64,000 bases of DNA, from positions 5,752,501 to 5,816,500 of the forward strand of contig CM024182.1 in the NCBI GenBank assembly GCA_013433145.1. The letters run 5' to 3'. Shown in pieces: positions 12,501-23,861 of the stretch. Below the pieces are notes generated by a model, which did no database searches, was not told where the DNA came from, and saw nothing but the letters and a program-made list of their open reading frames with translations. The DNA comes from Ascaris suum (taxonomy: Eukaryota; Nematoda; Chromadorea; Rhabditida; Ascarididae). Each line of letters opens with the position of its first letter. Positions within the stretch are counted from its first letter, which is position 1. The translations under genes and the position numbers were made by a program.

Positions 12501-15500
12501 TGAAATGTTCCAAAGTGGGGAGTGTGAAGGTGTCTCTCTATTTCGTTCCATTTTATCAGAGAAGCAGCTATGTATATGTGAGGGATAGCAATGAATATCG
12601 CTGAAGGAAGCGAAATCACATTTAATTCCTCGTGCACAATGGTTTAGGTAGTCTACAATTGGCATCTCGAAAAGATAAATACCCGCACAAATAGTGCACG
12701 GAAGCTAAGGCAACATGATTTATTTAACATTTTTGCAAGTAACGCAGAAAATATCGGAGCATTTAGCGAGAGGTGGAAAGGTGGGGTTTTTATGGGGATT
12801 CGTTAGTGAGGTTTTTCCTCGGGTAAGCATCTGTTTTACTGATGTTTTGAGATAATGATGTCCATGTTGGTTGGGATGAGTTCCGAGACAGTTTGTCAAA
12901 ACGTTCACACGATGGAAGAGAAAGGATTTAAAACAGTTACTTCACAAGATGGCTTGGTGAATTCGGAAACCAACGAAGCAGTCGTTTGTAGTACCAGTGT
13001 GCCCTGCCCACATTCCCTTCCTCTTCCCCACTCCGCTCATGGATTAGCTCTTCTCAGTCTGGTGTGGTGTGAACAGGCTATTATATTCTGGCGCATTTTT
13101 CGTATTCTCGAAATTTAGTTCAGTTCGATCTTGCACATTCCAATGCTGTAACCAGCAGCATTTCAAAAGTCGATATTTGTGGTAAAGGAATTTAGGACTC
13201 ATTTTGTTTAGATTCCAACGTCTATGTTTATGAGCCTATATTCTCGTTTGCCTCGTTGATTTCCTTTTCCCTTCGAAGTAAACACCTGTTGGAGCCGCTC
13301 TTTTACCTTTATTGCACGATGTTTCGGCTACAAGCAGAAATTACCACCTGTGGTAATCATTGAAAGTTATCGCTTCATCTTATCTTTATCTTATTGCCCC
13401 TTTCCGGAGGTGTTCTCAGAATTTTTGCATTTCTCGTTTAAGTAGGCTCTCGTGACTCATTTTTGATTCTATTTTTGATTCTTTCGTCTAATCGATCTAC
13501 TTACAGATTATTTGCAGAGTATCGCTGATATCTATGACATATCTCTTAGCCTGAAAGGGGTTACGGGCATGAATCGACAACCCCTCTCAAAAACATCTCT
13601 TCTTAATTATGGATTCGCTTTATTGTGGCGATCGTCGCCTATTTTCGCCGATAGAATGCTCGTGTTTGCAATATCCGTCTCTCATATCGCCCGCTCCTTC
13701 AAAATGCCATTTCCTGATTATTCACTTATTTTGATTGCACATCGTTCTCATGTGCTGCTGCCATCGTTTACTCATTACGCTCTTCTGCCATATGAAGCCT
13801 CTGCTCTCAGTGCCACCTTTTAGAGCACACTCTTAGTGGATGGCGAGTTGTTGTTGTCTATTAAAGGAGCTGCATTTTTGCGTTGTTGATTTGAATCATC
13901 GAAGCTGGATGGATGTTTGTCTTATATCTCCTCCAGTACAGAGCATAGAATTATTGCAGTTCTGGTTCTATCCTCTTTTACCTAACTCACTAGGGCATTT
14001 CCTTCACTTCTCTGCAACCTAAAATACGCTGTTGAAATTTTATGCGGATCTTTTCACGTAGTTATTAGGCGAAGCTTTCTTTCAGTGCTGTATCAGCTCC
14101 ATGGGGAGGAAAAGGAATTTAATCTGCGACCTCACGTCGGTACCGTGATTCAGAGGAAGAGCGCTTTGTAGTGGGCATTGTCGCAAGAAGGACGCACTGA
14201 ATACACAAAGGTTATTGCAAAGGTATAAGAGTGTGAATGAGTAAACTAAGCGTAGCAGTACGGAGAACGTGTTTGAGATTGATTGTCTAGTGGGTGGGCT
14301 ATATTTAGATGAAGTTATTGGTGCCGAACACTTCGGCAGGAATGGTGATCGGGAAAAGCGGTGCCCGCATCAAGGAGATTCGTGATCAGACGGGCGCTAA
14401 CATCCAGGTATACCCAAAAGCGGGTAGCCAAGAAGCTAAGGTGAGCCTCGAGCGAGTGATCACAATCGCAGCCGACGACAGTGACGTATTAATGAATGCG
14501 ATACAGCGCGTTCTTGAGAAGGTCGCCGCTGATCCACAACATGCATCCGCCATAGAGCACAAAGAATTGGAAGCATTTGGCGGTTTGCATGGTCACAGTG
14601 GTGCACAAGCACAAAGCGTTCAGCCATTCGATTTCACTGGTCGTCAGGGTGGTGGCGCGCCATTCGGCGCAGTGCAGCAAACACAGTTCGGGCAAGTGGG
14701 TGCCGCACAGGTATGGCAACCACCGCAACAGCAGAGAGTGCTAGGTGAGCATCTCCTCTCTAATCACTTCTTATCTCTTATCACTTGTTTTTGCTCTCTG
14801 TTTGCTCTTCAATTTCAACATGGTGACTGATGTTCTTACTCGTTGCCTTTGAAATTACTCAGGGCAATAGCGCGATGATGATACATTGCGTGTACACATC
14901 AGGCCTTTGGCCGCAGCTGTTTAAATCTTTCTTAAGTGCGGCGCAGTTTGGTCAGTCATCTTCTCCGTTTTATACCATAAATATTCCTTAAGTGCCTCTT
15001 TCATTTCCTTCAGTTTTTTTCTTCAATCTTGAATCCGCATGCTTCCTCTTTACATTTGTCCTGACGCGTTCCAGTCCAGTATCCTGTCTACCGCTTGGGG
15101 CGAAATTCATACAACTGGCACTAAAAGCAGTTCTTTTTGCTTGGATTTTAGGAATCTTCTTGTAATCGTCCGACGTGGCGGCCACCGTTTCTATTCTTTC
15201 ATGATCTTCTAAACTTTTCTTCTCATTCGATGCGGTGAATTTGCATGCCAACAAATTTCTATCCAGCACACCTGCAGTAAACCGCCTCTATACCACAGTG
15301 ATTTGCGTCAGTTATTTGTGATCTGCTAAGTATCAACACGCCTGAGCTTGCATCAGCCGGATTCGCCTCTTCGGCCATGAATGAATCACCTGCTTGTTCA
15401 TTTAAGGCAAGTTATGGTGTCAAAGGATACCGGCATCTTTATGCTTGACAAGTGTTATAATGCTTCATAGTTCTCGTTGTAACGTGACAATGACACCACA

Positions 15501-18500
15501 GTTTTTATGAGATAAGTCAGAGGGAGATTTCGTTTGTATGGAGTCATCTAGTACTTCCATCAGTGAAACATTGGCAAAACTTGATGTTATTATCAGTGAT
15601 TTTCCCGGCGATTAATCGCTGATAATAAGTCTCCTATCTTGATAGGTTTATCGGGATTCTCAGAAGGCTGTCGGAGGGAACCTTCGCTCTCATGGGAACT
15701 CATCTTTTCACCACATTTTATCCTCTCGAGTTTAATGTATTTTATCTCTCATTTAATTTATGTTTGCTCACTTACAAGCATCACATTTTATATCCTCTCG
15801 AATTTTTCTCACATTAATCCACCAATTTCAGTCCAATCAGAGACTAAAATTTGTAACAAAGAATTTCCCCTAATAAATCAGGCAAATTTTCTGGGCTATG
15901 AATTAGTGCTTTCCTGTGAGGACATTCTCTATGAATTAATCCCGCAGTAAATCGTTCTGTGGTTAAGATAAGAATTGCGTATTTTTAGTGCCAAAGGGCA
16001 TCATTATTTTGGAATTTTTCAAGAATCATGTGTTATGAGGTGTCAGAAATTTGAGAGCTTTGTCGCTTCTGAGCTTCCCAAACTTCAATTTGTATTTAAA
16101 GAATCAACGTTTAAGAGTATTGTCTTTGTGTTCTTTTGATAGCTAACTGATCAGAGCTGTGAGAGACATAATTGCCCATGGATGTTGAGAGGCGTACTTT
16201 CGTTATGCCGATTTCTCGCTATCTTATATTGCATTGCTTCATTCAGGGTTCGGCATGTCGGCCGTAATTGAAGGTCGGATATTTATTTAGGGGAATAACT
16301 TCTAGAACTTTCTCAAATCTTTCAATGACCTCTCTATTTGTATTTGACCTTTAACCCCTATGGATGATAATTTGTTGGTTGATTAGCGAATTCATAAGAA
16401 ATTTGAAGATTTTTGCTTGCTGTCCAGCATACTTCCGCATTATTATACTCTCTAATATATCTGCAATTTTTTGGCCACAAACTATAGCACTGTTTCTGAA
16501 TTCTCTTTCTGTCTATGCTATGCATCACATTCATTTTATGAAAGGAGCATCCGGAAAAAAATTTGAAAACGACAATGCTCTATTAGAGTGCGTGACTATC
16601 TCGCTCATTCAAAGAGATGTGTAATTTTTGTGGGGAACTATTCTTCCACCATCAAAAAAAAAAGAATCTCCATCGTTCAGCGGGCGTGAATTTAGTGGAG
16701 GAGGGTACTTATGTGACGTTTATCCGCTGCCTAACAGTGAATTTGATGAAAATCCTAGCTGCACTTTCTTTATCATGAATCAAATTGGCAGATCACATTT
16801 TTGAAAGTTATCGAATTTAAAGGCTAAAGGTCGAAAAAAAATTGCACATATTTTGCACCGGTTGGTTTTTCGCATCTTCGTGGCGCTAAGGTTTATGCGG
16901 GCTATTGGGCTAAACAAGTTCAACGTGGATGTAGCAAGTAATTGCATTGGTAAAACTGGATGAGACGAACGCAAAAGTGTACATCTTGCCAACTGCTATG
17001 TCACGCATCTTCATTTGTTTTATAACCTGACAGATTGCCCTACCTGGATTGATTGACAGTTTGGAAGTGTCGAACGGAAGTGTGAACATAAGGATGCACG
17101 AATACACAATTATGTGTGCAAAGATGCGATACGGGTATGATAAACTTTTGCCGGAGCTCATAATGAAGCGAGCTGAATGAGCGTAAATGAAGCAACAGAA
17201 GGGCCTGTGTCGTTAATGGTTGTTAAAAGATCCGTTTTATACGATTTCATCCTCTTTATCCCCTCCAATAAGATTGGCTAATGCGAGCAACCTTATGGCA
17301 TTTAATGGCATTTGATAGAGAAATCCATTGCCAAATCATTGAGGGGACATTAAAAAAAGATTCGGTGGAAGCTGAATATTTTTACAACAGGAAATAAAGA
17401 ATTGGAAGCAGAAGAAGTAGTGAAGTTTAAGAATGCGCCATATGCAGGGTCATTGCAATGTGAACGGGGATAGAAATGAAATTCTTCCTAGCGATCTTGT
17501 GAATTCCATCGCAACGAGGTGATAGCATGCTAGCTTTTCACTTTTAAACCTTTCTGCTTTGTATCTATAGGACGTGCATCTTTCGTTGCTGCAACGACAG
17601 AAGTTCGACTGTTTGTTTCACTTTCGAGTTTGGTAAATACCGATAATGTTCATGCCGTTATCGCTGCAAGGCCTTCGCCGTAGTAGTTTCAACCGTAAAC
17701 GTTTGCTGGTTATTAACAAGATTCTAAAATGACAAAACTAAGCTATAAAGTATGAGGTATAAATTTTGCGAAACTTTGGAAGGCTATCTCAATCCTGGAT
17801 TTGGCGTTTTTACAAATGCGTTTGTCGTGTTTTTCTTGCAGTATGCACTAATTTCCTAAGGCATCTGAATAGTCATTAAATTCCGATTAAAGCGCAACAG
17901 ATTGCTTTACTCTTTATATACTACACAGTTTCCAGTAAACCAATGCCGGAAGAGTTGTCTTCATCTGCTCGTCTGGAAGGGAATTCAGTAGCTTCTTTAT
18001 GCGGATTGAGGTCACTCGTGAAAACTCCACTTATGCACTTGTTAATTGAACCATGAACATGCTTAGCCGAGAGTATTTTCAGTGGTCTTGTTTTGATCTT
18101 AAATACGAATGTTGTCTGTTTCGCCTTTGCAAGTGGTAATGAATTGAGAGGACGAGCTCATGTTAAGGTGGCGTTGGGTTTAGTGCTTTTCATACGCTTG
18201 GACTGTCATAACCGGTATTTTTAGGATCGATTCTGTTCGTCTTTCATGTTAAACGTAATTTTCTTGTTATCACCTTGGCACACGCAGGTGGGATGGAATT
18301 TCCTAACTAGCTTGCATCTGATTCCTTTTTGAAGAACTTCTAATATGCTTCATCTCTGCGTTGTTTTATGATGTGAATTTTGGTGGCTAGGATGCTTATG
18401 AATGCACTTAATTAGCATTTCCTTTGGCGTTTTGGCAGTTCATGATCGGATTTATGTTCTGCGGCTTTCTTTCTCTTCATCCAGAAAAAACACTTTTCCC

Positions 18501-21500
18501 ATGTCATTGATTAACGGCAACATTTTCTCGCTGTCAATACTTCGAAAATATTTTCATCGGTGGTATTCAATTCTATATGCTAGCATCGTTGTCTTGATAT
18601 GCTGATAAGTACCGAAGCCAAGGATTCGATTTGAGGATCTAACGGATGAACTCAAACTGTCTTTGTGAGCTCCTCAATAAGAGTTCGCTGAGGTAAGCTC
18701 ACAATTGATCGGAAAATTAAAGAGAATTTCCCACCATGCACAACAGGTGGAACAAGCTTCGAAGCCAGCCTGTGGATTTGGAGAAGAGGATTCTCCACAT
18801 TTTCCCGTCCGCTGGCTACAGCCTTGGCCTTAAATGATTTGATTGACTTCTTAATAAACAGAATGATCTGTTGCGCCGTTTGTTGATCGGGTAATGTTTA
18901 TTTCGTTTAGTCACATTTTACTGTGCCCATCATTTGTAAGTAATCGCTATGAAGTCATATTTCTAGAGGCTGCATACGGCACGCCAAATAAGGAGCTCTA
19001 TTCAAATGGTGCCGGTAATACGTTCAAATTCAACCCAATGCAAGGGCTCGGTAATAACGAGGTAACGTTACTTTTTACTGGTTCTTTTAAGTGGTCTCTT
19101 TGGTTGTGTTGTTTTATTGGCGATTTTTGAAATGTGCTTTTCATCGAGCACACTGAATGGAAAAAATTGATTGACAATAATGTTCGAAAAGCGGCATCTG
19201 CCAACTTCGGTCGGCAATTGTTGACCATCGATTCGTAGCCAACACTTCTTGAGATGTCTGTACTTCGAGTTGGTGAGGATTATAGGTGAAGCTGGCAGCG
19301 ACATGACTGTCTAAGGATAGAGACTCAAATCAACTATAATAGGGACATCAATTTTACTTGCTTTTGAAGATATGTAGTTTTTATATAGATGTTGAAATTT
19401 CTGAGACGTATGGAATTCCTAGTTCGATTTAAATCGTGGTTTGTTTACTCCCTTCCTTGCTGATATCTTATGGAGCTCTTATATATTTGATAAGGGAGGT
19501 ACAAACAGTGGGTGATTGATTGTGGTGGCACTTAATGGTTTTTCGTGTTTTTTGTTTTAGTTTTAGTATTGACAGACCAGGTGGCACGACTTAATGCTGA
19601 GCCTTTTGCAGCTTCTTGCTTTCCTTGACAGTTTACAGTCGACACTCCGCACATCCGGATTTAACGAGACTAGTGTTGCTGAAGTGATGCAAGCTATGCA
19701 GGTAGTTATTTTCATTGTTTTCGCTGTTTTTTTTTTCAGTTACGCTATGTTACCGCATCATTTCTACCGAGGTGATTTGGTAGCCGAAGCCGCCTTACTC
19801 ATAATTAGTTGTTGTGGCGACTTTTACAGCCGAAAGTTGCCGCAGAGTAGATGTTTAAGGGTTTTGTATAAGAGAGTTCTCGTATAAGAGACTGTTCGGA
19901 AAAGGTTGGAAGCGGCGTTATTGGTAAGAGGTAGTGGCCCTTGCTGCAATTCTGAGATTCTCCAAAGCTCAGTTTTTTTGACACGGATGTGGCTTACATT
20001 TTCGTATACGTCGGGCAATGAGAAGGGGGCAATTTTGATATTGGAATACCGCTTTAGGGAGGTATTTATAGAATGCATAGCTTGTTATAGAATTGAAGGC
20101 GTTGTTCCAGGTGCTAGCTAAGTACAACATAATGGGTCTTGGTCTCGGACTGGGAGTGGCGGCCATGGCACAGATGAGATCGAACGAGCCAGGTGCTCTA
20201 CAGCAGGCGCAGTCATTAATGCAGGCTCAAAGATATGATGGCAATACTGCTTTGGGTCCGAGCAGTTTGTTGGATGCAGCGGAGCGCCACTATATTCCAC
20301 ATAGCGACGTTAATAAGGCTCGTGACACCACTGTATTACATTTCCTTCAACAACTTTGCAAAAACACATAAAATGGGAGTAACTGAATCTGTAAATAAAC
20401 TTGCATGCGTTTTACACCAGTATATGTATTTTTGTTTTGGGAAGATTATTACAAGGGGTCTGCTCTCTTAAAATATAAAATTATTGCATTGCATATCATT
20501 CATTTGCTCCTAGCTGATATAATTGCTTAGTTAAGTACGAGCTCCTCTAGAGCGCTTCATTTTGAACGGGTAAACTGTGAGAAGAGGTGTCGTATGCTTA
20601 GTGATATTCTTTGTAGTGCTTATGTCGAGCATGACGGTTTTTATGCTTTGAGGTAAGAGTGGGCTAAAAGAAATATTAATAGGAAACGATATATTTGGTC
20701 GAGTAGGCCACAACGAAAGTAACCCGAAACAGTGTTTTTATAGCTTCTCAGTTGTTGTTGTTTACTTATGCATGGTAAAATTTTCTTCTTACATATTTCA
20801 GTCCCTGGGTGGTGTTGGCGGTGTACTTATTGACGTGATGAGTCAGAGCAAGGCTGGCGGAGGGAGCTCAGGCGGACCAAACTTCGCCTCGACCGTTATT
20901 AAAGAAAAGGTCGTCGACAGTGGACATGTTGAGCTTGAGGTTTGCTTTATATTTTAAGCGTAGGCGATATAAGCCGACGTTTTTGTTTTCGACCAGTCGT
21001 ATCAACAGAGAAGAAGTAGAACCGAAGGCGCTGCGTTCTTCGGGATTTTGCTGCGCCTTTTTTCAGAACATTAGAGTTAACCCTTCATTGGATGGGTTGG
21101 CTGCATCCAGGCATGAGGCATTATGTTTTAGTGCCAGAAGTAATGGACGCAGATGTCAATTTGGCATCATTGCTTTGATGGGGAAAATGTTTTGTCGAGA
21201 TATCTTGCAATTTTGGCATAGGCGCTGGTGCCTGCTAATGAGGTCAACTCTTTCTAAAGTATAAGTTGGAGTGTTTTTGAGATAAAGTTTTATTTCGAGA
21301 AGTGGTGCAGCTTATTCATCAAAATTAAATTTGATGCATAACATAGAGTTAAGTTGTGGGCGCCAAAAGTTGTCTACATTTAAAGCGGCGGCGGAAATGC
21401 GTTTTGGCACCAGATTTCATCTGGCATACCCATTGCTCTATCTCCAAAACATCTTGCCTCAGTTGCAGCGATTTTCTCTGCAGAGAGACCATCATGAGAT

Positions 21501-23861
21501 ATGTGTATTCTTTGCTTTCCGTTGTTCTCTTTAAAACGCTCAGGAAGCGCAAATCTTTTCCCGGAGTTGGTCAGAAGCATTTGCATATTGTATTTCGCTG
21601 CCCTTCAGTGTGATGCTGCAAGGCAATCGAAGGACACTGCCACTATGAGTATCCTTTGATGTAACATGTTTTCAAAACGAAGCGAAACATTTTTGAGTAA
21701 GTGAGAAAGACGTTCTTGGGACGAGCGGGAGGTCTCCCTATTGAAGCAGATTAATTAGGCATAGAACCCCCTGGCAAGAAGGTGAGCAATGATTATGCCA
21801 AAGACAGTGGAAGGGATGAGCTGTTCTTGCGGATGAAAATTTACGGTTTCTCGTGGGATTTCACGCATTTGGTTCAGAAAATATTTCACTTGAAGCCTGA
21901 AAGGAATGTCATCTCTCACCGCCCACTCTTCCTTGTTTAAACGCTATGTAGAAATGGTTATTATTCCGTTAGTCCTAGACCGAACCCGGTCGCTAGCATT
22001 CCAGAGTAGAATGCGTATGTAAAAGCCGAAAAAAGCCATCGCCGTTGCGGAAATATTTCCCATTTGAAAAGATTTTCCTCTGTCTCTACTCTCTCCATCC
22101 CCCGCCTCTACCCTCTCCCGTTAATATGGAAAGAGGGGAATGAGCTAGGGAGAGGTCGATGCATTTAGCCTTCCCTTATGTAAGGGTTCAGAAAAGATAG
22201 GTGAAACGTGACCTTCAAAGCGAACTTTTATGTGTCACTGCGTCTTACCAAGTGCAGGGTAGTCTGATTTCGTTCCCATGGTGTGTCGCGTTTGTTAAAT
22301 TAGGTGATCATTACAACTCAATGAAAATTCGTTTCACCAGGTGGCATTGTTTAGGAACGTTTCAATAAAGACATCACCTACCCGTGATTTTTGTGTCATC
22401 ACTGCGTTTTCTGACTCTTTACTGTGTTTTCTTGCGGCAAGAGATCGTGACTGTGACAGTGAAATGTCTGATTGTAAATACAGGTGCCGGATGCAATTGT
22501 GGGCGCCGTGCTCGGTCCTAAGGCGAAGACTTTAGCGGAAATACAACACCTAAGCGGCTGCAAGGTGGAGGTACATAAAAGAGGCGCCGTTGCCGCACAG
22601 GGCAATCGTCTGATCAGGTATTTGTATCATTTTATATTTTAGCAATTGTAGGTGACAAACATTGTTTACAGCCATAGGCTAGGTATGACATCGATTGTCA
22701 CTTGCTCCAATTAAATCAGTCCAGAGGCCACTGGCAGATATCATATCCTTGTCTCGGGTTTTCTTTCTTCCATATTTCTCAGTTTTATTCTATATCTTTT
22801 TTTATTTTATTCCATAGGAATTCTTCGCACTCTAGTTCGTTTCTTGTATAGAACGCCTTTGGTACTGTTGCCATAGGACCACGTTTTGTTATTCTTTATT
22901 AAAACATCTTCCTAGGGAGCTTTTCCTCATTTACATATTAAATGAGCGAAAATATATTGTGGGGAGATCGAACATAGGAATTTCATGCTTTACATCAGTA
23001 CTAGGGAAAATCCAATATATGATGGCCAAGATGTTCCAATTTCCAAAATTTAAATAGCTTTTATATGAGAGGCCTGATTTCGTTTACTTCTAAATAATTA
23101 CGAGAAGTTTTTAAACATTCGTAGTTGGATTGGAATCGGAGTTTTAGTAATTTGCCAGGAGATAGATTACAGCTGGATGGAATCGTAGATTTGAAGAAGA
23201 TTTCATTGTTAACATAATAGAGAAAACTGTGAAGTTTCGCCGCTTTTAGGAGTTTATAAAAAATCAAAGTGTTAAATATTGTGCCTGAATTATGCGGAAA
23301 AGTTTATTGCATCGAAGTGGCCAAGTTTGCAAACATTGAAAAAAAAAACTTATTTAGTTTCCATTTCATCGTTTTTTTATTGCCAATATGCAATGCATTG
23401 GTTGTGTATTTATGCGCTAAATATAAGCCAAGAGTAATTAATGCATAGGTGCTCAAAGCATTGAGGATTTTGCGTATTTGTTAGGCAGGTGCTTTCCGGT
23501 GAATTCTTTGATTGGGTCGTAATATTGTTATCTGATTTTGATGTAGCCGGAAAACAAGCATCCGATGAGCTTTACCGCATTGCTTCTGATTTGGTAATAC
23601 TGTAGACGGCTCACATAAGACCATGTTATTTTCTCTTCTTCCTCTGGAAAATCAATCACTGCATAAAATCGTTACGTGGATAATTGCTGAGAATAGTATC
23701 GCTAAGATCGCCAAAGTGATTTAAGCGCCTTTTTTTGGTTTAGCTTGAGTGGAGACGCCGAATGTATCCGCAATGGGCGCCTTATGATCGAGAAGGTGAT
23801 CAACGATGAGCAAGCAAGACGTAACCAGCAAGCTCACCATAATCGAGGATCCTTTGTCTAA
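9423..23861 (+). CDS. nova-1: NOVA-type triple KH-domain RNA-binding protein (10 exons, 5' end missing)
   Basis: This spliced gene encodes a homologue of the NOVA splicing regulators, which bind YCAY-type RNA in the nucleus. Ten exons join with matching phases: 9423-9533, 10783-10920, 11392-11540, 14309-14744, 18967-19061, 19612-19701, 20111-20308 (or 20332), 20802-20939, 22484-22617 and 23744-23861. They give about 534 residues, ending in RGSFV and TAA at 23859. A basic KRLRDDHG..SKK stretch, a possible nuclear signal, precedes KH1 (GKGG, about residues 55-58). KH2 (GKSG) is at about 147-150. A Gln/Gly/Ala-rich linker with GLGLGLGVAAMA follows, as in animal NOVA. KH3 lies near the C-terminus with GPKA in place of GXXG. 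The first exon starts inside a codon, so an upstream start exon exists that I could not find. Family assignment is very secure; the symbol is used by analogy with the worm NOVA orthologue. Confidence 0.93.
10783..10920 (+). CDS. nova-1: nova exon b: KH1 core
   Basis: Acceptor ggattgcag and donor CATG|GTAGGT bound it. It encodes VQVKILIPSAAVGAIIGKGG followed by ETMRSLKNESGCRLQMSK, a textbook KH fold start with an intact GKGG RNA-binding loop. The reading ends in YH plus G, which is completed by the next exon as in NOVA YPGTTER. Confidence 0.95.
11392..11540 (+). CDS. nova-1: nova exon c: KH1 C-terminal half
   Basis: Acceptor gacgttgcag, donor AAAGAG|GTGTGT. It encodes TNERICLVKGKIASVMKVVE and a following helix EVVMEKIKEKV, matching the last beta strand and helix of KH1. 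It ends in phase 0, so it joins directly to KLLVPNTSAG of KH2. Confidence 0.93.
11541..14308 (+). other. Large nova intron
   Basis: 2.8-kb T-rich intron between KH1 and KH2. Only short random frames and a 12-bp direct duplication (TTTTTGATTCTA-like) near 13460 were seen. Confidence 0.6.
14309..14744 (+). CDS. nova-1: nova exon d: complete KH2 plus Q/G-rich linker
   Basis: The acceptor atatttag directly abuts an ATG, but that Met is internal because exon c joins in phase 0. KH2 reads KLLVPNTSAGMVIGKSGARI, then a variable loop and ERVITIAADDSDVLMNAIQ. A linker rich in Gln, Gly, Ala and His follows, and donor CTAG|GTGAGC closes the exon in phase 1. Confidence 0.95.
14745..18966 (+). other. Largest nova intron
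   Basis: 4.2 kb. It contains the hairpin at 15587. No further exon was found, though a small linker exon could be missed because the linker is poorly conserved. Confidence 0.55.
15587..15628. repeat. Near-perfect 15-bp inverted repeat (hairpin)
   Basis: Left arm TTATTATCAGTGATT (15587-15601) and right arm AATCGCTGATAATAA (15614-15628) pair with one mismatch around a 12-base loop. It lies in the 4.2-kb intron of the nova gene. Confidence 0.85.
18967..19061 (+). CDS. nova-1: nova exon e: linker
   Basis: Acceptor atttctag and donor AACGAG|GTAACG bound it. The first two bases complete Glu with the G left by exon d. It encodes AAYGTPNKELYSNGAGN and FKFNPMQGLGNNE, low-complexity linker between KH2 and KH3. 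The 4.2-kb intron before it could hide another small exon. Confidence 0.85.
19612..19701 (+). CDS. nova-1: nova exon f: linker helix
   Basis: The in-phase acceptor is ccttttgcag at 19611; a nearer-consensus-looking AG at 19580 would hit a stop. Thirty codons encode LLAFLDSLQSTLRTSG and NETSVAEVMQAMQ, predicted helical. Donor is ATGCAG|GTAGTT, phase 0. Confidence 0.82.
20111..20332 (+). CDS. nova-1: nova exon g: GLGLGLG linker
   Basis: Acceptor gttgttccag. It encodes VLAKYNIMGLGLGLGVAAMA and a Gln/Ala-rich run ending LLDAAERHYIPHSD. A Gly-Leu repeat of this kind also occurs in the spacer of vertebrate NOVA. The donor is uncertain: GAC|GTTAAT at 20308 and ACT|GTATTA at 20332 are both in phase 0 and both weak, so the end given is the outer limit. 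Confidence 0.83.
20802..20939 (+). CDS. nova-1: nova exon h: Gly/Ser linker into KH3
   Basis: Acceptor catatttcag, donor CTTGAG|GTTTGC. It encodes SLGGVGGVLIDVMSQSKAGG, a Gly/Ser run, and then EKVVDSGHVELE, the first strand of KH3 (EIAVP-type in NOVA). Phase 0 at both ends. Confidence 0.92.
20940..23743 (+). other. Two nova introns flanking the KH3 exon
   Basis: Introns 20940-22483 and 22618-23743. The first holds several overlapping open frames at 21000-21600 on both strands, possibly an old transposon, without a recognisable domain. A pyrimidine-rich patch lies near 22080. Confidence 0.5.
22484..22617 (+). CDS. nova-1: nova exon i: KH3 core with GPKA loop
   Basis: Acceptor aaatacag, donor ATCAG|GTATTT. 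It encodes VPDAIVGAVLGPKAKTLAEI and QHLSGCKVEVHKRGA, which aligns with NOVA KH3 (VGAILGKGGKTLVEYQ). The GXXG position reads G-P-K-A at 22514-22525. The last two bases AG join C of exon j to make Ser. Confidence 0.94.
23744..23861 (+). CDS. nova-1: nova exon j: KH3 end and C-terminus
   Basis: Acceptor ttggtttag. After the split Ser it encodes LSGDAECIRNGRLMIEKVI and a short basic tail RRNQQAHHNRGSFV before TAA. The ITGSPAATQAAQYLI strand-helix of vertebrate KH3 corresponds to LSGDAECIRNGRLMI. Confidence 0.93.

Noticed and set aside
19581..19611. Extending nova exon f back to the acceptor gaccag at 19580
   Set aside because: In the phase required by exon e this reading hits TGA; the acceptor ttttgcag at 19611 keeps the frame.
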